A stretch of 64,000 nt of DNA from NCBI GenBank assembly GCA_037127315.1, contig JBBBDQ010001270.1:1903501-1967500 (forward strand), written 5' to 3'. Both the position numbers and the translations under genes were made by a program. Shown here in pieces: positions 51,945-62,890 of the stretch; position 1 is the stretch's first letter, and each line of letters starts with the position of its first letter. This DNA is from Ascarosepion bandense. Taxonomy: Eukaryota > Mollusca > Cephalopoda > Sepiida > Sepiidae. The notes beneath the pieces were generated by a model. It was not told the DNA's origin. It saw nothing but the letters and a program-made list of their open reading frames with translations, and searched no databases.

Positions 51945-52090
51945 TATACAGTACGATGCAAAAGTATTAGGTCAAGAATTATTTTATCTTTCATGAGGCA
52001 TCAAAATAAAGTTTCAAATCACCCCTGTCCTAACACCGGTAGTGTCGAAAAGTATTAGGACAGGGGTGATTTTCCTAAAAACATCACTGA
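51945..52090. mobile_element. Tc1-like terminal sequence with hairpin, just upstream of the receptor exon
   Basis: 'cagtacgatgcaaaagtatt' has the form of a Tc1-type inverted repeat (CAGT...GCAAAAGT.TTAG). Further on 'aatcacccctgtcctaa' and 'ttaggacaggggtgatt' form a 17-bp perfect stem with a 24-bp loop. It lies about 28 bp upstream (in intron sense) of the acceptor AG. Confidence 0.55.
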
Positions 52091-52107
52091 AATTCAAATA
52101 CAGGGTG

Positions 52108-52530
52108 AAAATACAGCGGAAAATCTGTAATGTGATCGATACCGACTTAGCCGACCTCCAGCACTCACTCTCTCACCGGCGTGACGTGGCTTCCCTCTGC
52201 CTCTTCTATAAATAATTTCACGGCTTCTGCTCTGATGAACCTAAATCACTGGTACCCCCTAGGTGTGAATTTGCACGAGATACTAAATTGGCAACTAGGT
52301 CCCACCCTTTTATAGCGAAACCGATGAAATGTAACCGCAATTTCTACTCCAACAGCTTCTTTTCTCGCACTTCCCGCACCTATTCTCTCCAACACTCTCC
52401 CTGCGTACATCCTAACTCGTCTATCACTCTCATCCTGACATTTCCTATACCTAATCGCTCTATGTAACCCCTGCGCTATAGTGGCAGTGAAATGCCTTGC
52501 TTGGGGTGATAAGATTAAAAAAAAAAAGAA
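52108..52530 (+). mobile_element. LINE-1b 3' fragment
   Basis: 'ggaaaatctgtaatgtgatc' through 'HRRDVASLCLF'-type coding and 3' terminus 'gccttgcttggggtgataag' plus A tract. About 100 bp of the 3' UTR is deleted near 52380. Confidence 0.7.
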
Positions 52531-52711
52531 AAAAAAGCCAAGTAAATTGCTAATAAATATTGATTATTTACAACCAGGTGTAAAAAATGTATTAAAAAGA
52601 AGTTATATTTATTCTTTCCTATTTTCTATTAAACAAGTTATTTTGAACTATTCATTATTCTATAATCCTTGGATATGAATGACATAGATATTATTCATAT
52701 ATTTTGTAATA

Positions 52712-53560
52712 ATATCGCCCAAGCAAGGCATTTGACTGCCACTCTTTTGCAGGGGGTTACATAGTAGGAAAGTTATGAGAAAGCGTGACAGGTTATAGGG
52801 AGTGTCAGGAAGTGATTGAGAGAAAGAAAAATGTGGCCATAAAGTGAGGGATTAGTTTAAATATTTATTGTAATGTAGAACTGATCCCCCACTTTATAAC
52901 CACATTAAATAGTATAGAAATGTTTTCATTTCATTTCAAGGCATTTTACTGCCACTGTTTTGCAGGGGGTTACATATGAGGAAAGTTATGAGAAAGAGTG
53001 GCGTGTTATAGGGGGTGTCAGGAAGTGGGTAAGAGAAAGATGAGAATACTGATGAGAGTGGAGTGGACGAAGAAAGGAGCATGAGAGAAAAGATGCAGGT
53101 TAGTGAGATAGGACATGACTATTGACTTTACATTTAAATTCTTGGGGATTTTAGCTGTCGGGGAAGCAAGTAAATGGAAGAGAATTCCACAGGCGGGAAG
53201 TTCGAGAAAAGAAGCTGCTGGAGTAGAAATTGCATTTACAATTTATTGGTTTCACAGTAAAAGGGTGAGACCTAGTTGCTAATCTTATGGCTCGAGTATG
53301 TTTATATATAGTGGGCATCAGTGAGCTAAGTTCATCGGAGTAGAGGCCGTGAAAATATTTGTTGAAGAGACACAGGGAAGCCATATTGCGCCGGTGAGAA
53401 AGTGACTGTATCTGACCTTTGAAGTCGGGATCTATCACATTACAGATTCTTTGTTTGATTTTGTCAAGGACACCGAGGTGAATAGCAGGAGCACCCGACC
53501 AGATATGGCATCAGTATTCAATGCACTGGGCGAATGGTGCCATGAGCTACACTAGTTCAG
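52712..53560 (-). pseudogene. LINE-1 3' half with duplicated 3' UTR
   Basis: 3' termini occur at 52712 and again at 52938 ('caaggcattttactgccact'), each followed by the 'gggggttacat' block. The minus-strand coding part (53438-53151) reads 'LSHRRNMASLCLFNKYFHGL', 'TRAIRLATRSHPFTVKPINC' and 'SRLWNSLPFTCFPDS'. A further fragment at 53575-53700 repeats the region around 'acccgaccagatatggca'. Confidence 0.75.
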
Positions 53561-53764
53561 ACCTTTCCAGCCATGCCATTTTCACAGATTCTTATTTGGT
53601 TTTTGTCAAGAACTTTAAGATGAATAGCAGGAGCACCCGACCAGATATGGCAGCAGCATTCAATGCACGGGCGGATGGTATATTTGTACATGTGCAGGAT
53701 TATTTCATGAAAAATGACAGACAAGGTAACGCAATTAAGCCTTTTTATATAATGTTTCATATGA

Positions 53765-53990
53765 GCTCATGACTTCTTCTTTTGAGGACATAAATTATAT
53801 AAAAATTATCCGAATGTTTTGTTTATCCGATGAGTCTCGGCTATACTTTTAACCATTATCGGGAATGGATTCTATTTTACGCGCAACAGAATGTAAGTAA
53901 TGTTATGTATGTTTGTAAAGTAGTGCCTATGTCTTATGTTCTGAAGACGTTAACGCGTTCGTCGTTGATATTATTGAGAATTGGGTTTTC
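53765..53990 (+). repeat. Dispersed repeat J, copy 2
   Basis: Pairs with 27440-27665 ('tttatccgatgagtc', 'ctatacttttaaccattatc', 'cgttgatattattgag'). Confidence 0.55.
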
Positions 53991-53999
53991 CGTCATATA

Positions 54000-54784
54000 A
54001 TAATTCTGCTTGTTCCTTCCTTAGTTACTTAGTTCCTCCGTCCGTTACGCCACTTACTCCCTATACGAGATTTTTCCTTCCCCATTATCTTTTTAAACGC
54101 TACTCTCCTCGACCTTTCCCTCACCTTTGCCAAACGGAACGGTGGTAAAGAGTGAGTGAGTATTAGGAGAGAGCCTATAGCATTACCGTATCAGTAGCAG
54201 CTTAAGCTGGTGGTTGTAGCAGTAATTGTGTGTGTGTGTGTGTATATGTGTGTGTACTGTACAATATAGTAACAATAGGTAGGTTTGTTGTCGTATCCCT
54301 CGACCTAATAACGTTGGTCTTTTCTTTTTACAATGGACATAGGAACCATGATTTTTCAGTAATAAGAAAAAAATTTTCTCTGACAAAATAGCGTACAGTA
54401 TTTTGGTTATTGTCTGTGCATACGCTGCTTAGTATAATATAAGATTACAGTAAAGTAGCTTCTATGGACATTACTTTTATAGATATTTTAATAAAATTAC
54501 ACTTTGTGTTATCGTTATTTTATTATCCAATACCTTTATGATCATATGCGTGGGAAGGGGTGGTTGACAGGGAAGTAAGCTAAGAAAAAAAAAAAAAGAA
54601 AAAAAAAAGAAAATAAAAGGAAAGGAAAGAAAAAGGAAAAATTAATCTCCATAGAAACGTTAACAGACGTGTTGACAAATAAATCATTGCGGTTTTTTGC
54701 TTAAATAAATGGGATGAAGTTATTAAAAAAAATTGGGGGGTGGGGGAACCTTATTTACCTACCTGCTTTTTCTTTTGGATTAAA

Positions 54785-54785
<1 letters not shown>
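54000..54785. other. No gene recognised
   Basis: Mixed sequence with a short GT run at 54227-54254 and an A/G-rich stretch at 54579-54640. No coding frame. Confidence 0.5.

Positions 54786-54787
<2 letters not shown>

Positions 54788-54825
<38 letters not shown>
54788..54825. repeat. (TA)n microsatellite
   Basis: TA run directly upstream of SINE-B. Confidence 0.95.
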
Positions 54826-54827
<2 letters not shown>

Positions 54828-54828
<1 letters not shown>

Positions 54829-55035
54829 ATGAATTAGAGCACTCTGGATATTGGGCGCGTATAATGATAATATACACGCTAAAAAGTCTGTTTTTTTTCT
54901 ACCGAGCGCCCATAGCCCAGAAGTAGAATCGCCGACTGACGCCATTTCGGTAGGGTTTCCGTCCTGGGTTAAAAGCAATCGGAGTCTAACCGTACTGATA
55001 AGCTGTGATACAGTGAAACAGATCTGTCTGCGGAT

Positions 55036-55042
<7 letters not shown>
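54828..55042 (+). mobile_element. SINE-B copy
   Basis: A box 'atagcccagaagtagaatcg', B box 'agggtttccgtcctggg', tail 'cagatctgtctgcggatgac', then 50 bp of TA (55038-55090). Confidence 0.8.
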
Positions 55043-55093
<51 letters not shown>

Positions 55094-55139
55094 GTAAAAA
55101 ATGCCAAAATGTTAACTGCAGGTCGATGAAACTAAAATA

Positions 55140-55410
55140 AAACAATAATTTTAAATACCTAGGAAGCGTTTGACAGAGGATAGAAAGTGCGATACTGAGA
55201 TCCGAAGGCGCATTGCCATCGGCCAAGGACGCTTTTCAAAAGAGGGAAATAGAGACAGAGGAAAGCAGCGTGAGACATACGTGGACATACTTAAGAAAAT
55301 GGATGCCACGGCGGATGTGGAAGAGATACCAAGTGGAAAAAGGGACAGCGACAAGGGACACGCGCAAATGGAAATCATGATCGCTTAAGTTCTGAAGGGC
55401 CAAGGCACAT
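55140..55410 (+). pseudogene. RTE-clade LINE fragment with internal deletion
   Basis: 'aaatacctaggaagcg' and 'CDTEIRRRIAI' from the middle of the RTE protein are joined directly to 'RDRGKQRETYVDIL' from its C-terminus. The element ends 'atcatgatcgcttaagttct' and 'ggcacatgag', the RTE 3' end. A second such terminus with 'gaagaagaag' is at 55712-55733. Confidence 0.75.
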
Positions 55411-55735
55411 GAGTTTGAGTTTGAGTGAGTGAGTTTTGTTTAACGGCATCTCAATCTCTGGGGGTTAATGATATGGATCGGTAATGGGACCAGGAAATGA
55501 TAACTCGAAACTCGGTGGTAAGGTTAACAACATATATAAAGTCAAAAATAGGGGTTAACTATTTGCTCATAGCTGGGCCCTAACAGGTTCTACCGCTCCG
55601 GATCAGTGTGGACCTGGGAACAACAGTAATTAAAAGGTGGTTTCATGCTCCTCGCAACCTTCCAATTAGAGGCCTTGTTGCCGAATGAAGTTTACCGTCA
55701 TACTCAGGACCACGGCACATGAAGAAGAAGAATGC
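55411..55735 (+). other. Unassigned sequence between two RTE 3' termini
   Basis: GC richer than its surroundings and non-coding. Because it lies between two copies of the RTE terminus ('ggcacatga' with GAA repeats), it could be a 3' transduction or a SINE using the RTE tail. I see no tRNA or 5S head. Confidence 0.35.
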
Positions 55736-55794
55736 AACAGACTCGTGTTGAAATTCTTAAATTATTTACTTTTTTTTATTTTTTTTATTTTATA

Positions 55795-56072
55795 AGCGTT
55801 TCACCCCGAGCAAGGCATGTCACTGCCACTACTGCGCAGGGGGTTACGTAGAGTGGAGAAAGGCTGATTAAATATAGGAAATGTCAGAGGGTGGGTGATA
55901 GGCGGGTAAGGATACCGAGAATGAGGGTTGGGTAGATGAGAGTGTTCTGAGAATAGTTGGGAGTTAGCGTGATAGGAGGTGTCTATTGACCCTACATTTA
56001 AACACCTGGAGATTGTAACTGTCGGGAAAGCAGACTTGTGGAAGGGAGTTCCACAGGCGGGAAGCGCGAGTT
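55795..56072 (-). mobile_element. LINE-1b 3' fragment
   Basis: Terminus 'gtttcaccccgagcaaggca' at 55797; 3' UTR and the last coding block. It is very close to 20700-20960 read in the other direction. Confidence 0.75.
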
Positions 56073-56439
56073 TTCTTTGAAGAATATCGCTAACATTTTT
56101 GGTCGGGATATACAAACGTTTCGTTTAAATTTCACAAACCATTCGATCAAACATATTCTTTTTAATTCCATATTCTACAATGTCTTTTCATATACCAGAA
56201 TCTTCTTACTACACAGTGACGCCTGTTGAAATCCTTCATCTTTATTTAACATTGTAGGTAGAAGGTAAAATTTTTGGTCGAGATCTACAAAACTCTAGGT
56301 GTCGTTCAATATCACAAACCAATCGATGAAATTTGAATAAACTGATTTGTTTTGAAAAAAATCTTTTATATGCCGTAGACGTAGGCAACCGTGGTCCTCC
56401 ACATGAAAATGACTGTATTTTTTCTTAATTAGCTACTAC

Positions 56440-57100
56440 TTTTCGACCGTGCATGGAATACTGTTGTCATATCTTGTCAGGCGCCCTGCTATTCACCTCA
56501 GTGTTCTCGACAGGCTCCAAAGGAGAATCTGTAATGGGATTGGCCCCGGATTGGCAGCTCAACTTTAGCCACTTTCTCACCGGCGGGATGTGGCTATCGT
56601 CTCCCATAAATATTTTCATGGCTTCTTCTCCGACGATCTTAGGTCACTTGTGCCCACTTCAGAAGAATTTACTCGGGCAACTAAACTGGCAACAAGGTCC
56701 CACCCCTTTACAGTTAGATCAACCAAATGCAGGTGACAATTCTACTTCTCAGCTGATTTTCTCGCGTTTCTCGCCTGTGGAACTCCCTTCCATATAGTTG
56801 CTTTCCTGACGGCTACAACCTCCAAGAATTAAAATGCAAAGTCAATTCCTATCACTTATCCACTTGACTCCAGCCCTTTCCACATCACCCCGTATTTCTT
56901 GAACTTTTCCTTTCTCCCTACCTTCGCAACTGTCTTCACACCTGTGTTTCCATTCTTCTCTTGCTCTTTCTCTTTCACTCATGTAACTTGTTCGTGTTTG
57001 GCTTCACTCTCCCACTGTCTAAAACTTTAACTCTCTTATATAGACTCCTGCACATCAGTGGCTGGACCGCCTTGTTCGGAGTGAAATGATTAAAAAATAC
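56440..57100 (+). pseudogene. LINE-1a 3' half
   Basis: Begins 'cgtgcatggaatactgttgt', includes coding remnants with several frameshifts, subfamily-a 3' UTR and terminus 'cttgttcggagtgaaatgat' plus A tract. Confidence 0.75.
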
Positions 57101-57104
57101 AGGA

Positions 57105-57775
57105 ATGCTTCATTTTTGGAAAAAAATCATTTTTTCATTTTTTTCTGTATATATGATTTTGAACGATGGCAATATTTCTCAAAGTAAAATCGAAGAAACC
57201 TCTCGATTCGTATTTAAACCAACAAATATTAGTTTGTTTACTGAGAAATACTTTTTTTAACAATCAGAACCTAAATCTTTAAAAATAACACGATTGAATA
57301 TACCAAGACCACCAAGTATTTTCATCAAATCATTTAATAGACTAACAGAAGAAATAAAACCTTCATGAACATAAGAACTATGGTAAAAATTTTCTCTTTC
57401 TTGATTGTCAGTCATGTTCACTTTTAAGTGCCTTTTGATACACCAGCAGTGGTCAGCCATTATTCGTTAGTTCCACTGTCCCTGGTAACGCTCTGCCATT
57501 GTTTTGATATAATAATGGAATCATTCTCACCTCTCCGCAATTATCCGGAAATTTATCAAGATGGATTTGCAAAAAATGAACCTTAATACACATATTAGCG
57601 CGTTAGAGATAAAGTTTATCAGTTAATTTAAATTTTGACGATAAATTGAAAAGAAAAATCTGTACTTCTATTTTTAAATTTTTGACACAAAAACACATTT
57701 TTCTTATAAAAATACTTTATTTCAGTTGGCTGATATAAATTGTTCGGCCTACCTGAAAATTGATGAGTTTCTAAT
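57105..57775. other. No feature recognised
   Basis: AT-rich, no repeat match or coding frame. Confidence 0.5.
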
Positions 57776-57779
57776 AATA

Positions 57780-58215
57780 TATTTCCCAAGGATATTCGCG
57801 CGTACGTGAATACAATGAATTCAACTGGAATTCGAACTCGGCTCCCCGATTTCTCGTTCCGAGCCGATATCCAATGCAACACAACGCACAACTTACTTAG
57901 CAGAGCTATAAATTGATTCAATGTAATCGTTCCACGTCATATCAGTGGAAAGATTAACCCGAGAAGGCGCAACTTGTCAATCTCTTAGAGTAGGAAGTTC
58001 CCAACCAGTCTCTTGTGACCCCCAGGGGGTCACAAAGCCTTGCCAGTGAGGGTTGTGACGCCTTGACAGGGGAGCGTGTAGCCTTGTTAGAAGTAACTTG
58101 GGATAACATTAATTGTATTTCATCAATTACATTTTTCAAGCTCTTACATTTTTTTTGTTTAGGTGCAAAGTGATAGTTATGACAAACGTTTTGAAGGTTG
58201 TTATTTCTAAACCTT
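57780..58215 (-). repeat. Segmental duplication, copy 1: SINE-A head, LINE piece, hAT end
   Basis: It is nearly identical to 59825-60258 across three unrelated elements in the same order: the tRNA head and part of the body of a SINE-A, the LINE block 'gattcaatgtaatcgttcca', and a hAT-type end 'gttcccaaccagtctcttgt' with 'gacccccagggggtcacaaa'. Because the junctions are also shared, this is a DNA-level duplication, not independent insertion. Confidence 0.8.
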
Positions 58216-58615
58216 TATTAACTAAAAGTTGCGATCAGCTAAAATCGTAAATTGATCTTTTTTTTTTCGAAAAATGGACAAAAATACAGCAAAAAAGATA
58301 TCTAACCATGAAAATCTAAGGTCATTTCCGGAATCAGCGCCATCAGATTAACTAAGAGACATGTTTTGCTTCTTGGCACCAAAAATCGTGTTGAATAGTG
58401 TAATCGAAGGTCGGCGACGGGTGTTGTAAGTTTATCGGTGTGGATGAAACTACATCCGATTCTGTATATCCGATTCTGGGTTCTTAACAGTAAAACAAGT
58501 CCAGTATTACAAAAGTAAATTAACGACGTTTTCAGCGAAACTGTTTATGCAGGCATATTGACAGGAAACGAAATTCTTGCAATAGTAACACCTGCCTAAT
58601 TAACACCTGCCTAAT

Positions 58616-58672
58616 TAACACCTTCCTTCCTTTCTTCCTTCCTTCATTCCTTCCTTCCTTCCTTCCTTCCTT
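58616..58672. repeat. (CCTT)n microsatellite
   Basis: Imperfect then perfect CTTC units. Confidence 0.95.
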
Positions 58673-58791
58673 AACTACTGGTCACAAACCAGTATTATTT
58701 ATGGGAGTCTCTTTTAGAATAATACAATAGTATATTCCAATTTCGTTAGCGTATGCTTGATATTTTCTCTTGATTAAGTTTTTTTTTATAA

Positions 58792-59292
58792 TCATATCGC
58801 CCCAAGCAAGGCGGTCTATTGCCACTGGTGCGCAGGGGGTTACATAGGAGGAAAGTTATTAGAAAGAGAGACAGGTTATAGGGCGTGTCAGGAAATGGAT
58901 AAGAGAAGGGTTAAGATACTGAAAGTGGAGTGGACGGAGAAAGGAGCATGAGAGAGAGGAAGCAAGTTCGATAGGAGATGAGTATTAACTTTACACTTGA
59001 ACTTCTAGAGATTGTAGCTATCGGGGAAGCAAGTAAACGAAAGAGAATTCCACAGGAGGAAAGTGTGAGAAAAGAAGCTAGTGGAGTAGAACTTGCGTTT
59101 ACATTTTATTGGTTTTCACAGTAAAAGGGTAGGACATAGTTGCTAATCATGTGGTTCAAGCAAATTCATGCTAGGTTCATCGAAGCAAAAGCCGTGAAAG
59201 TACCTGTAGAAGAGACACAGAGAAGCTACATTGCGCCGGTGAGAAAGTGACTATATCTTGGCTGCCAGGTCGGGATCGACCGCATTACAAAG
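58792..59292 (-). pseudogene. LINE-1 3' half
   Basis: Terminus 'atatcgccccaagcaaggcg' at 58794, the 'gggggttacataggagg' 3' UTR and the C-terminal coding block. The 3' UTR type matches 52938-53100. Confidence 0.75.
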
Positions 59293-59634
59293 TAATCATA
59301 TTTACGGAATTTGTTAAGATTAATCAGGTTTTCATGTTAAAATATCTTTTTAAACTTTTCACTCCACTAAGACACAAAGCTATACGAAGTGTTAGAGAGA
59401 TTTTTATGTTATTTTTTTTTCTAATCATTTCACCCCCAAGCAAAGCAGTAATGCCACCTTTTTGCAGGGGGTTACATGAAAAAAAGCGAGAAGAAAACGG
59501 ATCAAGATGGAAATATTGGTGTGCAGGACTTTGCGCGGGAGTAGAGCGACAAGGAATGGACAATAAGTCACTCTATTGAAAATAGATCTGGACGAGAAAA
59601 ATTGTCTAGGGCGACACAGTGAGCCAACTTACTT

Positions 59635-59936
59635 CAGTCAGTTAAGTGCCATACGTGAAACACGCTTGGACGACCACGTCTCGAAAGAGACATGACTGAC
59701 CGGGCAGAAGATTATCCTGCAGTAGGTTGCCATTGCTTTCTGTGGTAGACTGGTTGCCGACCAAGGCTATAGAACCCAATCTGTCCTGTTATTTAACCCA
59801 TAACTGGAAGGAATGGACGGATTAATATCTTTCCCAAGGGTATTTGCGCGTAAGTGAATACAATGAATTCAGCTGGAATTCGAACTCGGCTCCCCGATTT
59901 CTCGTTCCGAGCCGATATCCAATGCACCACAACGCA
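59635..59936 (-). mobile_element. SINE-A, full length, with 10-bp target duplication inside a LINE
   Basis: Direct repeats 'caacttactt' at 59625-59634 and 59937-59946 bracket a 302-bp SINE. Minus-strand head 'gttgtggtgcattggatatc', B box 'gagttcgaattccagctga', tail '...gcacttaactgactgaag'. The LINE sequence joins cleanly across the two repeats. Confidence 0.9.
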
Positions 59937-60029
59937 CAACTTACTTAGCAGAGCTATAAATTGATTCAATGTAATCGTTCCACGTCATATCAGCGGAAAG
60001 ATTAACCCGAGAAGGCGCAACTTGTCAAT

Positions 60030-60793
60030 CTCTGAGAGTAGGAAGTTCCCAACCAGTCTGTTGCGACCCCCAGGGGGTCACAAAGCCTTGCCAGTGAGGG
60101 TTGCGACGCTTTGACAGGGGAGCGTGTAGCCTTGTTAGAAGTAGCTTGGGATAACATTAATTGTATTTCATCAATTACATTTTTCAAGCTCTTACATTTT
60201 TTTTGTTTAGGTGCAAAGTGATAGTTATGACAAACGTTTTGAAGGTTGTTATTTCTAAGCCTTAAAAACAATTAATGCATATATTATCCTTATATCTGTC
60301 TTGTGTGTCTTACTCTTCTATATACCTCTTCTTTTCAGCACTATCCAACTTTGGCAAGCAAGAACTGAATCGTTCTCTTTAAAAGACGTCTTAAAATTTC
60401 TCCAATCTTATAGAAATCAATGAATGAGTTCCAAATAGATTGGATGTTGGAGATGACATAAGACTGGCTTTAACAAACACTCGGCCACAAATTTCAAAGT
60501 CTTCTGCTGAAATGCAACATCAGGCATCTCACTAGCTGGGTTGGATAGCTTTGTAAACCTATGATAATATTATTTTAACAAATATATGTTCTTCTTGTGA
60601 ATTCAGGTTGGACCAATGTGCTTTAATTTGGTAATAAATAATTACAGAATTTTAAAATATTTTTTAGATGTTTCTTTTCCTGTCCTTCACAAAAAATAAA
60701 AATAAAATTAAGCTGCTGATAGTAAGCCCTAAGTAGGTGGTCGCCCGGGTTTCAAACTTTTAGGTAAGGGGTCGCGAGTGCCAAAACCACTGA
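60030..60793 (+). pseudogene. hAT transposon remnant with transposase C-terminus
   Basis: The left end 'gaagttcccaaccagtctgt' with 'cccccagggggtcacaaagc' and the right end (reverse) 'cagtggttttggcactcgcg' are hAT-type termini. At 60433-60534 the plus strand encodes 'NRLDVGDDIRLALTNTRPQI' followed by 'SKSSAEMQHQASH' and a stop. This is the typical last segment of ZBED5/SCAND3-like hAT transposases (N-R-L-x-V-x-x-D-L-R-L-A-L-x-x-x-x-P-x-I ... Q-x-S-H). All earlier transposase sequence, including the zinc finger and catalytic core, is missing. It sits inside the LINE described above. Confidence 0.7.
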
Positions 60794-61095
60794 AAGGCTA
60801 TCCTCAGCCAGGTTGATTTATGGCAGAAAGAGGTCTTTCAAACGATTGATAAACCATCCATTACTACAGTTAACAGCATATTGTAGGTCGTTTTTGAGAT
60901 TAGCTGAAAATTTGACCTTATCGAATCGATTAGACTTACTGCTAAGAGAGGAGTAAATAGTTGTATCTCCAGTATATATACTGAGTTGAGAGAACAGATA
61001 CAATTAAGGAAAATTAAGAACAGACGGACACCTGTATTAGTGCAGATTCACCTAGAAGAGTGTCCGTTCAGGGCAAATTTCATTTCGCAATTATT

Positions 61096-61512
61096 TTTTT
61101 AATCGTTTTACCCCAAGCAAGGCAGTACCGCCACTGATGTGCAGGAGGGATACATAAGAGAGTAAAAGGTTTAGGCACAAGGATGATGAAGAGAAAGACG
61201 AATGAGTTACAGAGTATGGGCAAGAGAAGGATATGAACACAGGAGCGAAGGTAGCGAGAAATCAAAGAACAGGATATACGGGGTGATGTAGAAAGGACTG
61301 GAGTCAAGTGGATAAGAGATGGGAACATTGCATTGCACTTAAATTCCTGGAGGTTGTCGACGTCAGGAAAGCAAGTATATGGAAGGGAGTTCCACAGGCG
61401 GGAAGCGAGGGAAAAGCAGCTGATGTAGTAGAATTTTCGCCTGCATTTGGTTAATTTAACTGTGGTCTGGTTGCACGAGTAAATTCTAGTAAATTCTAGT
61501 AAATTCTGCATA
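61096..61512 (-). pseudogene. LINE-1a 3' fragment
   Basis: Terminus 'cgttttaccccaagcaaggc' at 61102; coding remnant 'SRLWNSLPYTCFPDVDNLQE' in the minus frame. It ends at a palindrome, 'ctgcatataacatgatactt' and its mirror (61505-61552). Confidence 0.75.
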
Positions 61513-61644
61513 TAACATGATACTTTTTTAAAGTATCATGTTATATGCAGGGTGTGCGTTTTGTTATTTAATATGTTTTTATTCGTTAAATTTTATTAAA
61601 CCAAAATAAATTAAAAAAGATTTATACGCATTTTCACTTATAAT

Positions 61645-62635
61645 TTTTTAATCGTTTCCCCCCCAAGCAAGGCGGTACCGCCACTGATGTGCAGGGGGCT
61701 GTATAAAAGTGAAAGGTAAAAGTTTAGACAAGAAATGAGTGAAGAGAAAGATGGGCCAGTTACAGGGGCAAGAGAGGGATGAGAAGACAGGTTTGAAGAC
61801 AGTTGCTAAGGTAGAGAGAAAGTAAAAGAACAAGATATACAGGGTGATGTAGAAAGGACTGGAGTCAAGTGGATAAGAGATGGGAATTGACATTGCATTT
61901 AAATTCCTGTAGGTTGTGGCCGTCAGGAAAGCAAGTATACGGAAGGGAGTTCCACATGCGGGAAGCGAGAGAAAAGAAGCTGATGGAGTAGAATTTTCGC
62001 CTGAATTTGATTGATTTAACTGTAAAGAGTGGGACCTTGTTGTCAGTCTGGTTGCATGAGTAAATTCTCGTCAAGGGGGCATCAGTGACCTAAGTTCGTC
62101 GGAGCAGAAGCCATGAAAACACTTGTAGAAAAGATAGAGGGAAGCCACATTCTGCTTGTGAGAATATAGTTGAAGTCGAGCCGCCAGGTTGGGACCAATT
62201 ACATTCCAGATTCTCCTTTGGAGTCTGTCGAGAACACTGAGATGAACAACAGGGGTGCCTGACCAGATATAGCAAAAGTCTTCTATGCACGGTCGGATGG
62301 GTCATTTGTATATGTGCTAGATGGATTCAGGCGGAAAAAAATTTCCTGACCCGACACAGTGACCTAACCTTCCTAGCAGCGGATTTAGCTATTGACTCAA
62401 TGTAATGATTCCACTTGAGGTCGGAAGAGAGGGTAAGACCGAAGAGGCGCAGTGTATGAGAAAGATTGAATAAGTTCAAAAATTCACGTTAGGAAGAAGA
62501 ACGTCATGACAAACCATGTCAAATGCTTTCGAGATATGCACAGCAAAGGCCCGAGCTTTGCCATTCTTATGTAAAATCTGATAGACTCTTTGTGAAGTAA
62601 TCGGTAAAATTCAAAAACTGACCTAGAGAAGCGAA
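61645..62635 (-). pseudogene. LINE-1a copy, 3' end through RT fragments
   Basis: Terminus 'ccaagcaaggcggtaccgcc' at 61660. Upstream are 'SRMWNSLPYTCFPDGHNLQE', the 'CHIWSG' region at about 62265, the 'LRLFGL' region at about 62440 and an RT piece near 62500-62600 with 'hISKAFD'-like coding. It is the longest LINE-1a copy here (about 990 bp) with several internal deletions and frameshifts. Confidence 0.75.
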
Positions 62636-62639
62636 AGAC

Positions 62640-62890
62640 ATACTCTTCTTTTATGTGACGTTTTCTTCAGGACGTAGACGATCATGATCCTCCGAGTTGT
62701 AGCTCTTAACATCCCTTCTCCTGTTGTGCCGCTCAGTCCCTGCTTGACCATTCATATGCTCAAGTCCATCAAGTACGTCAGGCGTTGTTTTCTTTTTGTT
62801 TTCTCTCTTTCCCTCTATACGTCCCGTGAAAACCAGATTCTTTAAGACTTCTTTTTGTCTAACATTTTCCAGAAACTTCAGCTGTTTTTT
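62640..62890 (-). pseudogene. RTE-clade LINE 3' region
   Basis: The minus strand ends 'gatcatgatcgtctacgtcc' plus 'tgaagaaaacgtcacat' and 'aaaagaag' tail. The frame includes 'RKKTTPDVLDGLEHMNGQAG', a diverged RTE C-terminus. Confidence 0.75.

Larger units (their letters stand above)
59428..61010 (-). pseudogene. LINE-1 copy invaded by a SINE-A and a hAT element
   Basis: 3' terminus at 59430. LINE sequence runs to 59634, resumes at 59947-60025 and again at 60795-61010. The outer part reads on the minus strand 'IYTGDTTIYSS' (the ADD palm region, with Ala-Asp replaced by Thr-Gly), 'KVKFSANLKNDLQYAV' and 'NGWFINR', matching 'YADDTTIYS...RKWLVNFN' at 20040-20175. The LINE frame is destroyed by the insertions, an altered palm and internal deletion after 59520. 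Confidence 0.75.
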
